This document shows, in pieces, positions 27,478-36,625 of a stretch of DNA of 64,000 nt (position 1 is the stretch's first letter; every line of letters begins with the position of its first letter). The notes beneath the pieces are model-generated. The model did no database searches and was not told the origin of the DNA. It worked only from the letters and a program-made list of their open reading frames with translations. A program made the position numbers and the translations under genes. The stretch is from Nonomuraea sp. SYSU D8015. GTDB taxonomy: Bacteria; Actinomycetota; Actinomycetes; Streptosporangiales; Streptosporangiaceae. The stretch is from assembly GCF_008065375.1 (NCBI RefSeq), contig NZ_VJYI01000008.1, forward strand, positions 186,001 through 250,000, in the 5' to 3' direction.

Positions 27478-28491
27478 CTAGTCAACGACCCGGCCCGCGC
27501 CGCGGATGTCGGCGACGAACCACTTGTCGCCCTGCTTCTCGACGGTGAGCCGGTAGGCCTGCTCCAAGCGCGCGCCGACCGCGGCGGGGTCGGTGGCGTT
27601 CGGGGAGGGCGGGGTCTCGCCGTTCGACACGACCCACACGACGACCGCCTGAATCTCTCGGGTGGCACCCCCCACAGGCACCACGACTTTCTGGAGCTCT
27701 GAGAACGTGAACAGGCCATCGAAGCTCGGCAGGCTCTTGCCCGCGGCGACGTAGCGCTGCAATCCGGCGGCGTTGCCGGAGGAGTATTCCTTGAAGAAGC
27801 CCTCCAACTGCGGCTTCAGCTCTGCGGCGGCCGCCTCGTCGGTCTCCGGCGGCGCCACCTGGGGCAGCTCGGCCGGGGCGGGGGCGGGCAGGATCGCCGG
27901 GCGGCCGGAGACGACGAACCTCTTTCCGGCCTCGGCGCCGGAGTAGTAGATCGGGACCGACAGCATCATCCTGCGGGGGCCGGACTGGAAGGCCACGCTG
28001 GCCACGGCGTTGTTGGAGTCGGTCGTCTCGATGTCGTACGGCTGGATGGCGACGGCGGCCAGCCTGCCGTTGCCGTCCCAGCCGAACTGCGGGGACGAGG
28101 CGTCGGGCAGGAACGCCGCCAGCTTGCGCTGCCTGCTGTCCGCATCCTCGGGAGTGAAATTGAGATAGACCCCTGCGAACTGGGCCGCGAAAGCCATGCC
28201 CTGCTCAGCGGGGAATCCGCTGCGGGCCACCGCTGCGCCATTGGGCGTTGCGGCGTCTTGCTGGGTAAACCGCTCAAATGGGGCACGAATCCCATTCACC
28301 ACGATAACCACGATTAGGGCCCACAGAATGATGCGGCCCGTCCACACAAGCCACCGTCCACCGCCACCGGACCAGCCACCACGGCGCGGCCTGCGGGGTG
28401 GCGGCGCGTCGAAGTCAGCCGTGTCCAGGGTTGCGGAAAGCCCGGGGCCGTCAGCGATCCGAGGATCGTGGACGGTAGACCTACGAGCCAT
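27478..28491 (-). CDS. TcpC-like conjugation protein (VirB8 fold)
   Basis: 337 residues with a cytoplasmic Arg/Pro/Gly-rich N-terminus, one helix (about 50-68, WTGRIILWALIVVIVVNGI) and two consecutive external NTF2-like domains (about 90-195 and 220-337). This is the layout of TcpC from clostridial conjugation systems. Diagnostic segments include FAAQFAGVYLNFTPED and LEGFFKEYSSGNAAGLQRYV. ATG 28491 follows GGAGG; the adjacent GTG at 28494 is too close to it. It is the first gene of the operon running to about 16946 or further. Confidence 0.82.
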   Translation of the reverse strand: MARRSTVHDPRIADGPGLSATLDTADFDAPPPRRPRRGGWSGGGGRWLVWTGRIILWALIVVIVVNGIRAPFERFTQQDAATPNGAAVARSGFPAEQGMAFAAQFAGVYLNFTPEDADSRQRKLAAFLPDASSPQFGWDGNGRLAAVAIQPYDIETTDSNNAVASVAFQSGPRRMMLSVPIYYSGAEAGKRFVVSGRPAILPAPAPAELPQVAPPETDEAAAAELKPQLEGFFKEYSSGNAAGLQRYVAAGKSLPSFDGLFTFSELQKVVVPVGGATREIQAVVVWVVSNGETPPSPNATDPAAVGARLEQAYRLTVEKQGDKWFVADIRGAGRVVD

Positions 28492-28921
28492 CACGCCTCC
28501 GCTCGCGCCGATCCCCCCGGCTGGCGCGGTGTCGTCCGTTGCCGATCCCCATCATCCGCGGTGAAGTAGTCACCCTATCCGGTCTCCGCCATTGTTCCAG
28601 GAAAGCCACGCCCATGCTGCAGGCACGACCGCCCTCACGGCAAACCGGGCCCATATGACAGGCTCCAGTGCCGATTCCTGTCACTTCCCGGTGGAAACGC
28701 CTTTTGACCAGGCCAAACACCTAAAAACGCCTAGCGTGGCGGCCACGGATTCCTGACCAAAATAGGCATGGACTCTCACGGCACGCGCAGGGCGGCGCAC
28801 CGACGGGAAACCTGCTCGCCGGCCCGCCGCCCTGTTGTCGCGCCACGTCACGGCCGCGGCGGCGATCCATACGGATTTCTCATCGGCGGCTCGCGTACGG
28901 AGGAGCGAGCGGAGGGGCGCG
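28492..28921. other. 430-base non-coding stretch upstream of the secretion-like operon
   Basis: It should contain the promoter of the minus-strand operon starting at 28491. It is less G/C-biased in parts (AAAACG and AAAAT tracts near 28725-28765) and has no open frame with good coding character. I see no convincing -35/-10 pair, riboswitch or RNA gene. Confidence 0.4.
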
Positions 28922-29275
28922 TCAGGCGGGTTCGGGGTCCTGCGTGGACCGTGACTGACGGCGGCTTTGGAGGTCCACGACGCCGGTCCGGCTCTGGAGG
29001 TCGACGACGCCGGTCCGGCTCTGGAGGTCGACGACCGTGGGGCGCACCGATCGTTCGAGCGAGCCCCGCAGGTCGGCCAGCATCCCGGCGGTGTCACGAT
29101 CACGCATCCGGCTCGCCATCTCGTTGCGCTCGTCGACCTTCCTGCGCAGGTAGGCCTCCCGGTTGACGCGCAGGCCGTACATGAGTTCGACCCTGATCAG
29201 GGCGAGCTCCTCTTCGAGGCTGATGCCCGCGAGCGTGGGCGCGGGGCGTCGTTTCCGGATGATGCGACGGATCAT
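28922..29275 (-). CDS. small hypothetical protein with VVDLQSRTG repeats
   Basis: 117 residues, no family recognised. A basic start (MIRRIIRKRRPAP) is followed by a probable helical region (GISLEEELALIRVELMYGL onward, about 17-75). The tail has the nonapeptide VVDLQSRTG twice and a third partial copy, encoded by 27-bp DNA repeats. ATG 29275 has GGGAGG 6 bases upstream; an in-frame start at 29344 would add poorly supported residues. It has no signal peptide or membrane segment. Confidence 0.55.
   Translation of the reverse strand: MIRRIIRKRRPAPTLAGISLEEELALIRVELMYGLRVNREAYLRRKVDERNEMASRMRDRDTAGMLADLRGSLERSVRPTVVDLQSRTGVVDLQSRTGVVDLQSRRQSRSTQDPEPA
28969..29036 (-). repeat. 27-bp tandem repeat (2.5 copies)
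   Basis: Units 28969-28995 and 28996-29022 differ at one base, and a third is cut off at 29036. They are in frame with the small gene above. Confidence 0.9.
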
Positions 29276-29508
29276 GAGGGCCTCCCGATTCAGCGTGAAC
29301 GCCGTGACGATTCGACGCGCGGGGGCCCCAAGTGGTTGACGCATCAGTTGTCCGCGGATCAGACGTCAGAGGGATCCGGGACGCCGGACGCCGTAGCGGG
29401 CGTCACCGCCGTCCGACCGTCGGTGACTCAGCGTAGCGAAGATATGCGGCGAGTAGTCGGATCGGCGGTGCGCGGCGGATGGCGGCCGGCGCGTCTAGGG
29501 TGGTGAAC

Positions 29509-29748
29509 GTGGCAGCAGACGAGAAGACGCCCTCATACGAGCAGGCCCGCGAGGAGTTGACCGAGGTCGTGCGCCGTCTGGAGACGGGCGGGCTCACCCT
29601 CGAGCAGTCGATCGAGCTCTGGGAGCGCGGCGAGAAACTGGCGGCGGTCTGCGAGGAGTGGCTTCAGGGGGCCAGGGTCAAGCTGGCCGCCGCCATGGCC
29701 CGCCGCTCGGAGCCAGGCTCGGGCCATGCCGACGACGCACCCTTCTGA
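29509..29748 (+). CDS. xseB: exodeoxyribonuclease VII small subunit
   Basis: 79 residues from GTG 29509. It is the usual short helical XseB (SYEQAREELTEVVRRLETGG, LTLEQSIELWERGEKLA). It forms exonuclease VII with XseA, degrading single-stranded DNA. AGGGTGG precedes the chosen start; GTG 29503 and ATG 29479 are also in frame. Here xseB is separated from xseA by three genes and lies on the opposite strand, whereas the two are usually adjacent. Confidence 0.93.
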   Translation: MAADEKTPSYEQAREELTEVVRRLETGGLTLEQSIELWERGEKLAAVCEEWLQGARVKLAAAMARRSEPGSGHADDAPF

Positions 29749-29846
29749 GCAGCCGCAGGACGCCTCTGAAGGTCCGCATACGCGGGCGACCGCCGGACCG
29801 GCGGTCCTTAGACCCTGACGCACGGCGGCTTCCGCGGGTCCTCAGG

Positions 29847-30260
29847 TCAGGCGTCCTGGCGCAGCAGCGCCACCACGGGGATGCGGCGGCTCGTCCTGGC
29901 CTCGTACTCCGCGAAGCCCGGCGCCTGCTCCACCATTCTGGCGTAGAGCCGGTCGCGCTCCCCGTCCTCGACGAACTCGGCCTTGGCCGTGAACTTCTCC
30001 GTCCCGACCTCCACCGTCGCCTGCGGCGTGGCACGCAGGTTGTGGTACCACGCCGGGTGGTTGTCCGCGCCGGCGTTGGACGCGATCACGACATAGCGCT
30101 CGCCGTCTGCCAGATACATCACCGGAGTCGTGACCTGCCTGCCGCTCTTGGCCCCCGTGGTCGTGAGCAGTACCAGCGGCGCGCCCTCGAACATGCCGCC
30201 GACCCGGCCCTCGTTGGCGCGGAACTCCTCGATGACCTGCTGGTTGAAGTCGTTGGGCAT
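29847..30260 (-). CDS. nitroreductase/deazaflavin-dependent (DDN-type) protein
   Basis: 137 residues of the split beta-barrel F420H2-dependent family. The typical opening is FNQQVIEEFRANEGRVGG, followed by the cofactor-region segments LLTTTGAKSGRQVTTPVMY and NAGADNHPAWYHNLRATPQA. It probably uses deazaflavin F420 to reduce an unknown substrate. It diverges from a TetR regulator across an 82-base gap that holds a perfect inverted repeat, so TetR control is likely. Confidence 0.88.
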   Translation of the reverse strand: MPNDFNQQVIEEFRANEGRVGGMFEGAPLVLLTTTGAKSGRQVTTPVMYLADGERYVVIASNAGADNHPAWYHNLRATPQATVEVGTEKFTAKAEFVEDGERDRLYARMVEQAPGFAEYEARTSRRIPVVALLRQDA

Positions 30261-30286
30261 CCTCTGCTCCCTCTAATCGGAGATTC

Positions 30287-30310
30287 CTCCGGTTGGCAGA
30301 CTAACCGGAG
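30287..30310. promoter_or_regulatory. probable TetR operator between DDN and TetR genes
   Basis: CTCCGGTT-N8-AACCGGAG is a perfect 8+8 inverted repeat centred between divergent genes. Half-site variants (CTCCGGAT, AACCGG) follow at 30314-30330. This fits autoregulation and control of the oxidoreductase by the TetR protein at 30343. Confidence 0.65.
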
Positions 30311-30342
30311 ACCTCTCCGGATACAACCGGTATGCTCCAACC

Positions 30343-30945
30343 GTGCGCGGACGCAGATACCTGCCCGTCGTCGGGCAACCCCAGCCGGAGCGGGCCGACG
30401 CCGCGCGGAACCGGCAGCGGATCATCGAGGTCGCGGCCAGGATGATCGCCGAGCACGGCACCGACGGGCTGTCGCTCGACGAGGTGGCCCGCGCGGCCGG
30501 CGTCGGGGTGGGCACGGTCTACCGGCGCTTCGGCGACCGGACCGGCCTCGTCTACGCGCTGCTCGACGAGCAGGAGCGACGCTTCCAGTCCGACTTCTTC
30601 GCCGGGCCGCCGCCGCTCGGGCCCGGTGCCCCGCCCTGCGATCGGATCGACGCGTTCCTGAGCGCGCTGGTCGACCGCATCGTGGCGCAGGAGGGGCTGT
30701 TCCTGCTGCTGGAGAAGGGCAGGAAGCCGAGCACGTACAGCGGGCCGTACCGCGTGCATCACATCCACCTGGCCACCCTGCTCAGCCAGGCATGCCCGCA
30801 CGTCAACGCCGCCTACCTGGCCGACGCGCTGCTCGCGCCGGTCAACGCCCGCCTGATCGCGTTCCAGCGCGAGGAGCGGGGCATGACGATCGAGGAGATC
30901 AAGGCCGGGCTGACGGACCTCGCCGCGGCCGTGATCCGTCTCTAG
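30343..30945 (+). CDS. TetR-family transcriptional regulator
   Basis: 200 residues. The HTH is at about 20-65 (RNRQRIIEVAARMIAEHG, LSLDEVARAAGVGVGTVYRR). The ligand domain belongs to the SbtR-like group (LVDRIVAQEGLFLLLEKG). The start is GTG 30343. It is divergent from the F420-type oxidoreductase and ends 3 bases before the convergent VOC gene. Confidence 0.9.
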   Translation: MRGRRYLPVVGQPQPERADAARNRQRIIEVAARMIAEHGTDGLSLDEVARAAGVGVGTVYRRFGDRTGLVYALLDEQERRFQSDFFAGPPPLGPGAPPCDRIDAFLSALVDRIVAQEGLFLLLEKGRKPSTYSGPYRVHHIHLATLLSQACPHVNAAYLADALLAPVNARLIAFQREERGMTIEEIKAGLTDLAAAVIRL

Positions 30946-30948
30946 GGC

Positions 30949-31305
30949 TCATGTCATCAGGCAGAGCAGGTTGCCCTCCGAGTCCCTGAACGCGGCCATG
31001 CGGATCTCCCTGCCCGGCGTGCCGAAGGTGCCGTCGTCAGTGAAGATCAGATGTGGCTTCTCGACGATCGCGACGTCGTGGGCGCGCAGCCGCGCCACGT
31101 CCGCCTCGATGTCGTCAGAGGCCAGGTAGAGCACCGCGGAGGGCGCGCCCTTCTCGATCAGCAGCCGGACGCCGTCGAGGTCGAAGAACGCCAGCCCGGG
31201 CGGCCGGTAGGTGGCGATGTGCCGCAGGCCGAGCACGTCGCGGTAGAAGGCCGTGGCCCTGTCGAGGTCGTCGGCGTGCTGGGCGACCTGCGCGAGTCCT
31301 CTCAT
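30949..31305 (-). CDS. VOC-family (glyoxalase/bleomycin-resistance-like) protein
   Basis: 118 residues, two beta-alpha-beta-beta-beta modules (VAQHADDLDRATAFYRDVLG and VARLRAHDVAIVEKPH, ending FRDSEGNLLCLM). The metal-site positions include the His near the start and Glu in DSEGN. Substrate unknown. It is a single-domain protein that would dimerise. Confidence 0.87.
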   Translation of the reverse strand: MRGLAQVAQHADDLDRATAFYRDVLGLRHIATYRPPGLAFFDLDGVRLLIEKGAPSAVLYLASDDIEADVARLRAHDVAIVEKPHLIFTDDGTFGTPGREIRMAAFRDSEGNLLCLMT

Positions 31306-31330
31306 GTGCCGAACGTAGACCTCCGACCCG

Positions 31331-32545
31331 CTACGCGCCCTCGTTTTCCACCCGGACGGTCAGCCGGTCGTCGGAGAAGCGGATGGTCAGCGGCGAGCCG
31401 GGCGCCACGTCCTTGGCCAGCCGCACCACCTCGCCCGTCGGATGCTGCACGATGGCGTAGCCGCGCTCCAGCGTGGCCGCCGGGGACAGCGCGACCAGGC
31501 GCGCCCGCAGGTGGACCAGGTCGTCGGCGGCCCTGTCGAGAGAGCCGGACAGCGAGCGCCTGGCCCGGTCGCGCATGGCCTCCACCTGCTCCGCCCGGCG
31601 TTCGAGCTCGCGTACGGGGTCGGCCAGCGACGGCCGGGAGCGCACCGACGTCAGCCAGGACATCTCCCTGTCGAGCCAGCCGCTCACCACCCTGCGGCCC
31701 CGGTCGCGCAACTGGCGCACCAGCGTCAGCTGCTCGCCGACGTCGGGCACGATCTTCTTGGCCGCGTCGGTGGGAGTGGACGCGCGGACGTCCGCCACCA
31801 GGTCGAGCAGTGGGCTGTCCTGCTCGTGGCCGATCGCGCTCACGACAGGCGTGCGGCAGGCGGCCACCGCGCGGACCAGCGTCTCGTCGGAAAACGGCAG
31901 CAGGTCCTCCAGGGAGCCGCCGCCGCGGGCGATGACGATCACGTCGACCTCGGCGTCCGCGTCCAGCTTGCGCAGCGCCTCGGTCACCTCGCCCACCGCG
32001 TACGGGCCCTGGACGGCCACTTCCTCGACCTTGAACCGCACGGCGGGCCAGCGCCGGCGCGAGTTTTCCAGCACGTCCCGCTCGGCCGCGGAGTCGCGGC
32101 CGCAGACGAGCCCGATCGTGCCCGGCAGGAACGGCAGCCGCCGCTTCCTTTCCGCGCTGAACAGCCCCTCGGCGGCCAGCAGCTGCCTGAGCCGCTCCAG
32201 CCTGGCCAGCAGCTCGCCCACGCCGACCGGGCGGATCTCCAGGGCGGTGAAGGCGAAGGAGCCCTTGTTGACCCAGAAGTCCGGCTTCACCTGCATCACG
32301 ACCCTGGCGCCGTCGACCGGCCGCGGCACGGCCGCCTCGTAGACGCCGCGCGGAGCGGTGACCCTGGCCGACACGTTGGCGACCGGGTCACGCAGGGTCA
32401 GGAACACCGTGCCGCCGCGCGCGCTCAGATCGGTGATCTGGCCCTCGACCCAGACCGTGCCGAGTCTCGCGATCCAGCCCCCCACCATCTGCAGGACCGT
32501 GCGGATCGGCAGGGGGGACTCGGGCGAGGTCTTCGTCGAGGTCAT
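31331..32545 (-). CDS. xseA: exodeoxyribonuclease VII large subunit
   Basis: 404 residues. The N-terminal OB-fold is at about 12-105 ([20 protein letters not shown]). The catalytic region carries [36 protein letters not shown] and [24 protein letters not shown], with a long coiled C-terminal part (about 270-350) where XseB binds. The length is normal. Its neighbours (lipid-droplet-like gene, ispH, ychF) keep an order seen in mycobacteria. Confidence 0.95.
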   Translation of the reverse strand: MTSTKTSPESPLPIRTVLQMVGGWIARLGTVWVEGQITDLSARGGTVFLTLRDPVANVSARVTAPRGVYEAAVPRPVDGARVVMQVKPDFWVNKGSFAFTALEIRPVGVGELLARLERLRQLLAAEGLFSAERKRRLPFLPGTIGLVCGRDSAAERDVLENSRRRWPAVRFKVEEVAVQGPYAVGEVTEALRKLDADAEVDVIVIARGGGSLEDLLPFSDETLVRAVAACRTPVVSAIGHEQDSPLLDLVADVRASTPTDAAKKIVPDVGEQLTLVRQLRDRGRRVVSGWLDREMSWLTSVRSRPSLADPVRELERRAEQVEAMRDRARRSLSGSLDRAADDLVHLRARLVALSPAATLERGYAIVQHPTGEVVRLAKDVAPGSPLTIRFSDDRLTVRVENEGA

Positions 32546-32560
32546 GGCGGAAGACTACGC

Positions 32561-32578
32561 GGGGAAGCCTGCTTCCCC
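32561..32578. terminator. hairpin in xseA upstream gap
   Basis: GGGGAAGC-CT-GCTTCCCC, a perfect 8-bp stem, lies between xseA and the next upstream gene. It may be part of a double terminator for the gene at 32645. Confidence 0.5.
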
Positions 32579-32615
32579 GAAAGACGAACGTCCCTTCCTT
32601 CCCGGTTTTCGGGGA

Positions 32616-32635
32616 CGCGGGGGCTTGCCCCCGCG
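32616..32635. terminator. terminator hairpin after the Ala/Pro-rich protein gene
   Basis: CGCGGGGGC-TT-GCCCCCGCG forms a perfect 9-bp stem 10 bases downstream of the minus-strand gene ending at 32645. There is no U-tract, as is common in high-GC actinobacteria. Confidence 0.65.
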
Positions 32636-32644
32636 AGAGTGCGG

Positions 32645-33697
32645 CTATTCCCCGGCCTGGAGCTTGGCGAGGCGGTTCTCGAACATCTTGATGACCTCGG
32701 GCCGCGCCTTCGTCGCCCGCTCGTAGGCCAGGAAGGCGCCGATCTGCTCGGCGCTCTTGCCGCGCATCCTGGCGCGCAGGGAGGCGACGGTCATCTCGGA
32801 GTAACCGGGCAGCGGCTCCGCCAGTTCACCGGCCTCAGGAGTGGCGGCGGGCTCCGGCGTCGCGGCGGGCTCCTCCGCGGCCGCGGGCTGGGCGGCCTTG
32901 CGGGTGCGCCTGGCCTTCGGCTTCGCCGCGGGCTCGGCGGCCGTGGGCGCGGCCTCCGCCTCGGCGGCAGGCTCTTCCACCACGACCGGCTCGGCGGCGG
33001 GCTTTTCGGCCACAGCGGGCTCGACAGCGGGCTCGACAGCGGCTTCTGGAGCGGCGGCGGAAGCGGGCTCCTCCTCGGCCTTCGGCTCCGCGACGGCGGC
33101 CTTGGCCTTCTTCGGAGCGGCCTCCGGCTCGGCGACCGCGGCCTCGGGCTCGACGACCGCCTCCGGCTTCGGAGCGGCTTCGGTCGTGGCGGCGGGCTTC
33201 GGGGCCGCTTCGGTCGTCGCGGTGGCCTCGGCGGTCGGCTTCGGGGCCGCTTCGGTGGTGGCGGCGGGCTCGGCGACCGCCTCCGGCTTCGGAGCGGCTT
33301 CGGTCGTGGCGGCGGGCTTCGGGGCCGTCTCGGTCTTCGCGGGAGCGAAGATGACCGGGTCCGGCTTGGTCTTGGCGACTCCGTTGGGCTCGGACGCGCC
33401 CGGGCGCGGCGCGAAGATGACCGGCTCCTTGCGGGCCGGCTTGACCTCCTCGTCCGCCGGCGCCGCGGCCACCTGGCCGGCGGAGGGACGGGAGTCGTAC
33501 GCCTCCTCCTCCCGCTCTTCCTTCCTGCCTATACCCTTGATCGAGTTTTTCACCCGGTCCACCACGAGCAGCGCCTGGCCGGCGGCGCTCAGGGTGGTCT
33601 GGACGACGAGGAGCGGAAGGTCCTTGGCCTTCTCCTTCAACTCGTCCTTGTTCGTGACGGTTTTAGCAATGTTGCGTATCACGTCGCTGAAGGACAT
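32645..33697 (-). CDS. Ala/Pro/Glu-rich protein in the Rv1109c position (lipid-droplet-associated-like)
   Basis: 350 residues. The N-terminal 60 residues are conserved-looking and helical ([38 protein letters not shown]). A low-complexity middle (about 80-290) is built from TTEAAPKP and AAEP-type repeats. The C-terminal region is ordered ([39 protein letters not shown]). Related actinobacterial proteins between xseA and ispH are sometimes annotated lipid-droplet-associated; I cannot confirm that function. The AGGGAG site supports ATG 33697. Confidence 0.75.
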   Translation of the reverse strand: MSFSDVIRNIAKTVTNKDELKEKAKDLPLLVVQTTLSAAGQALLVVDRVKNSIKGIGRKEEREEEAYDSRPSAGQVAAAPADEEVKPARKEPVIFAPRPGASEPNGVAKTKPDPVIFAPAKTETAPKPAATTEAAPKPEAVAEPAATTEAAPKPTAEATATTEAAPKPAATTEAAPKPEAVVEPEAAVAEPEAAPKKAKAAVAEPKAEEEPASAAAPEAAVEPAVEPAVAEKPAAEPVVVEEPAAEAEAAPTAAEPAAKPKARRTRKAAQPAAAEEPAATPEPAATPEAGELAEPLPGYSEMTVASLRARMRGKSAEQIGAFLAYERATKARPEVIKMFENRLAKLQAGE

Positions 33698-33796
33698 GAC
33701 GTCTCCCTGGGAGGTCAGTATGGACGGCCAGTCTGGCAAACCGCGGGCGACCACGCACGGCCGGGCCTGATGGCCGCTCCACGTAGCATAGAAAGT

Positions 33797-34765
33797 ATGG
33801 AGCCCCAGACCCCCTCTTCCCGCCGAGTCCTCGTAGCCAAGCCGCGGGGCTACTGTGCCGGAGTCGATCGAGCCGTGGTCGCGGTCGAGAAGGCTTTGGA
33901 GCAGTACGGCGCGCCGATCTACGTACGCAAGCAGATCGTCCACAACACCCACGTCGTCAAGACGCTCGAGGCCCGGGGCGCCATTTTCGTCGAGGAGACC
34001 GAGGAGGTCCCCGAGGGCGCGATCGTGGTGTTCTCCGCCCACGGCGTGTCGCCCGCCGTGCACGCCGAGGCCAGGCAACGCGGACTGCGCACCATCGACG
34101 CCACCTGCCCGCTGGTCACCAAGGTGCACAACGAGGCGAAGAGGTTCGCCGGCCAGGACTACGAGATCCTGCTGATCGGGCACGAGGGTCACGAGGAGGT
34201 CGAGGGCACCTCCGGCGAGGCCCCCGAGCACATCAAGCTCGTCGACGGGCTCGACTCTGTCGACAAGGTGGAGGTGAAAGACCCGAGCAAGCTGGTGTGG
34301 CTGTCGCAGACCACCCTCTCGGTCGACGAGACCACCGAGACCGTGGCCCGGCTCAAGCAGCGTTTCCCCAACCTGATCGACCCGCCGAGCGACGACATCT
34401 GCTACGCCACGCAAAACCGCCAGACCGCGGTCAAGGAGATCGCGGCCGAGGCGCAACTGGTCATCGTGGTCGGCTCGGAAAACTCCTCCAACTCCAAGCG
34501 CCTGGTCGAGGTGGCCAAAGACTACGGCGCCGACGCCTCCTACCTCGTCGACAACGCCGGATTCATCAAGGACGAGTGGCTCGAAGGCGTCACCACGGTC
34601 GGCGTGACCAGCGGCGCCTCGGTCCCCGAGGAGCTCGTCGAGGAGGTGCTCGCCCACCTGGCCGAGCGCGGCTTCGGCGACGTGACCGAGGTCGAGCCGG
34701 TGCAGGAGAGCATGCGCTTCGCACTGCCCCACGAGCTGCGCAGGCAGCTCAGGGTCGTCTCCTAG
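33797..34765 (+). CDS. ispH: 4-hydroxy-3-methylbut-2-enyl diphosphate reductase
   Basis: 322 residues. Last enzyme of the MEP isoprenoid pathway, making IPP and DMAPP. The three [4Fe-4S] cysteines are Cys20 ([11 protein letters not shown]), Cys104 ([11 protein letters not shown]) and Cys202 ([10 protein letters not shown]). HGVSP and [11 protein letters not shown] are also typical. ATG 33797 begins [13 protein letters not shown]. Its stop overlaps the convergent neighbour by 4 bases (CTAG is shared as stop on both strands). Confidence 0.97.
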   Translation: MEPQTPSSRRVLVAKPRGYCAGVDRAVVAVEKALEQYGAPIYVRKQIVHNTHVVKTLEARGAIFVEETEEVPEGAIVVFSAHGVSPAVHAEARQRGLRTIDATCPLVTKVHNEAKRFAGQDYEILLIGHEGHEEVEGTSGEAPEHIKLVDGLDSVDKVEVKDPSKLVWLSQTTLSVDETTETVARLKQRFPNLIDPPSDDICYATQNRQTAVKEIAAEAQLVIVVGSENSSNSKRLVEVAKDYGADASYLVDNAGFIKDEWLEGVTTVGVTSGASVPEELVEEVLAHLAERGFGDVTEVEPVQESMRFALPHELRRQLRVVS

Positions 34766-35274
34766 TCCTCGCCACGCGGCGTCCCGTACACCTTGGGCTC
34801 GAAGTAGCCCTCGGGCTCGGGCACGAAAGGCTGACGCGGGCGCGGCGCCTCCGCCGCCCCCGCCTTCAGCTCTTCGCGCAGCTCGCGTACGTTGTCCCAC
34901 AGCCCGCGCCGCCACGCCACGCCCAGCACGACGGCCGAGCCGGCGAACAGCCACGGCGCGCCCTGCGTCAGAGACGTGTAGAGGCCCAGCGCCAGCGACT
35001 GCAGGATCGACACCGAGCCGAACGCCCGCCCGAGCTCCACGAACGACGTGGCGCAGAAGAACACCAGCGGCGGCGACACCACCAGTGACAGCAGCTCGCG
35101 CCGGTTGACCAGCAGCATGCCCAGCAGGCTCGACGCCACGAAGACCGCGCCCACCAGCTGCTGGATGTCGAGCAGCGCCGCCAGCACGTAGCCCGCCAGG
35201 GTGGCGACCAGGGCGAGCGCGATGGCGCCGCGAGCGGTCAACCTGACAGCCGGGCGCCTGCCCCTCTCACCCAC
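34762..35274 (-). CDS. four-helix membrane protein, DUF6542-like (Rv1111c position)
   Basis: 170 residues. About four hydrophobic helices lie within residues 14-123 ([64 protein letters not shown]). A charged cytoplasmic tail ends in Pro/Glu-rich sequence. Function unknown; conserved beside ispH and ychF in actinobacteria. Confidence 0.8.
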   Translation of the reverse strand: MGERGRRPAVRLTARGAIALALVATLAGYVLAALLDIQQLVGAVFVASSLLGMLLVNRRELLSLVVSPPLVFFCATSFVELGRAFGSVSILQSLALGLYTSLTQGAPWLFAGSAVVLGVAWRRGLWDNVRELREELKAGAAEAPRPRQPFVPEPEGYFEPKVYGTPRGED

Positions 35275-35289
35275 CGGTCCACCCCCCGT

Positions 35290-36546
35290 TCACTGCGACC
35301 CGTGGGCCAACTTACCGTTCGAGCCGGAGAGCAGAGGCGACGTTTCGAGTAGTTCGGGGGACGCGAGGGGTCTCGGGAGGTCTTCGAGCATCTCGGGAGA
35401 GTCGAGATCGCCGTCGACCACGCCCAGGTCATGCAGCTTGCGCGCGGTGACCAGCACGCGGCTCTCGAGCGAGCCGACCGACTTGTTGTACGCCTCCACG
35501 GCCCGCGTCAGCGCCCTGCCCAGCGAATCGACGTTCCTGCCCAGGGACGACAGCCGCTCGTACAGCTCTTTGCCCAGCTCGAACACCGCCCGCGCGTTCT
35601 CGCTGAGCGCGGCCTGCTGCCAGGCGTAGTGCGCGGTGCGCAGCATCGTGATCAGCGTCGTCGGGGTGGCGATGTGCACGCGGCGCGTCATCGCGTACTC
35701 CAGCAGCCCGGGGTCGCGTTCGAGCGCCGGCGCCAGGAACGCCTCGCCGGGGATGAACAGCACCACGAACTCCGGCGACGGGTTGAATGCCTGCCAGTAG
35801 GACTTGGCGGCCAGCCGGTCGATGTGCTCGCGCACGTGCCTGGCGTGCGCGTCGAGGCGCACCGTGGCCAGCGACTCGTCCGACGCCTCGGCGGCCTCCA
35901 GATAGGCCGCCAGCGACACCTTGGAGTCGACCACGATGTTCTTGCCGCCGGCCAGGCGCACGACCATGTCGGGCCGCATCGAGCCCTCCGTGACCTGCTC
36001 GTCGAAGTCGCAGTAGCGCTGCATCCCGGCGATCTCGGCGACCCTGCGCAACTGCAGCTCGCCCCACCGGCCGCGGGCCTCGGGCCGCTGCAGCGCCCTG
36101 ACCAGGGCGGTGGTCTGGGAACGCAGCTGCTCGTTGCTCTGCCGGACGAACTCCATCTGCTTGACGAGCTCCGCCCGCGCCGCCCGCTGGCCCGACTCGG
36201 TGTCGCGCAGCTGCGCCTCGACCCGCGCCAGGGCGTCCTTCAGCGGCTCCACCAGATGCTCGACGGCCTGCTTGCGCTGCTCCAGATCGCCGGCGGCCTC
36301 GGCGCGGCTGGCCGCGAGCCTGGTCTCGGCCAACTCCAGGAACCGCACGTTGTTGACGTCGAGCGCGCGCGTGGACAGCGCCTGGAAGCGCTCGGCCAGC
36401 TGCTCCTCGACGTAGACCAGCTTGTCGGCGGCCGCCTTGGCCCGCGCGTCGGCCTCGGCCACCCGCACCGCCGCCCGCGTCCTGGCCACCAGGAACCCGA
36501 CGAGCAGACCGACGGCCAGACCGAGGAGAAGCGACACGACATCCAC
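35290..36546 (-). CDS. rmuC: DNA recombination protein RmuC
   Basis: 418 residues. An N-terminal membrane-like helix (VVSLLLGLAVGLLVGFLVA) leads to a coiled coil (about 25-160). The RmuC domain follows (about 165-370: RGRWGELQLRRVAEIAGM, MRPDMVVRLAGGKNIVVDSK, VVLFIPGEAFLAPAL, TPTTLITMLRTAHYAW). It is a putative nuclease limiting inversions and illegitimate recombination. The start is GTG 36546, with a weak ribosome site. Divergent from ychF. Confidence 0.92.
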   Translation of the reverse strand: MDVVSLLLGLAVGLLVGFLVARTRAAVRVAEADARAKAAADKLVYVEEQLAERFQALSTRALDVNNVRFLELAETRLAASRAEAAGDLEQRKQAVEHLVEPLKDALARVEAQLRDTESGQRAARAELVKQMEFVRQSNEQLRSQTTALVRALQRPEARGRWGELQLRRVAEIAGMQRYCDFDEQVTEGSMRPDMVVRLAGGKNIVVDSKVSLAAYLEAAEASDESLATVRLDAHARHVREHIDRLAAKSYWQAFNPSPEFVVLFIPGEAFLAPALERDPGLLEYAMTRRVHIATPTTLITMLRTAHYAWQQAALSENARAVFELGKELYERLSSLGRNVDSLGRALTRAVEAYNKSVGSLESRVLVTARKLHDLGVVDGDLDSPEMLEDLPRPLASPELLETSPLLSGSNGKLAHGSQ

Positions 36547-36625
36547 TCAATCGATGATTGCAGGACTCCGGCGCGCCGTTCCCGCCCGACACGCTAGTTA
36601 CGCTCAGCACGTAAACTTGGGCTCC

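Noticed and set aside
13609-28491. Complete integrative conjugative element or actinomycete AICE
   Set aside because: No integrase, relaxase, replication initiator, FtsK-type TraB, tRNA att site or direct-repeat borders were found, so calling it an element is unsupported.
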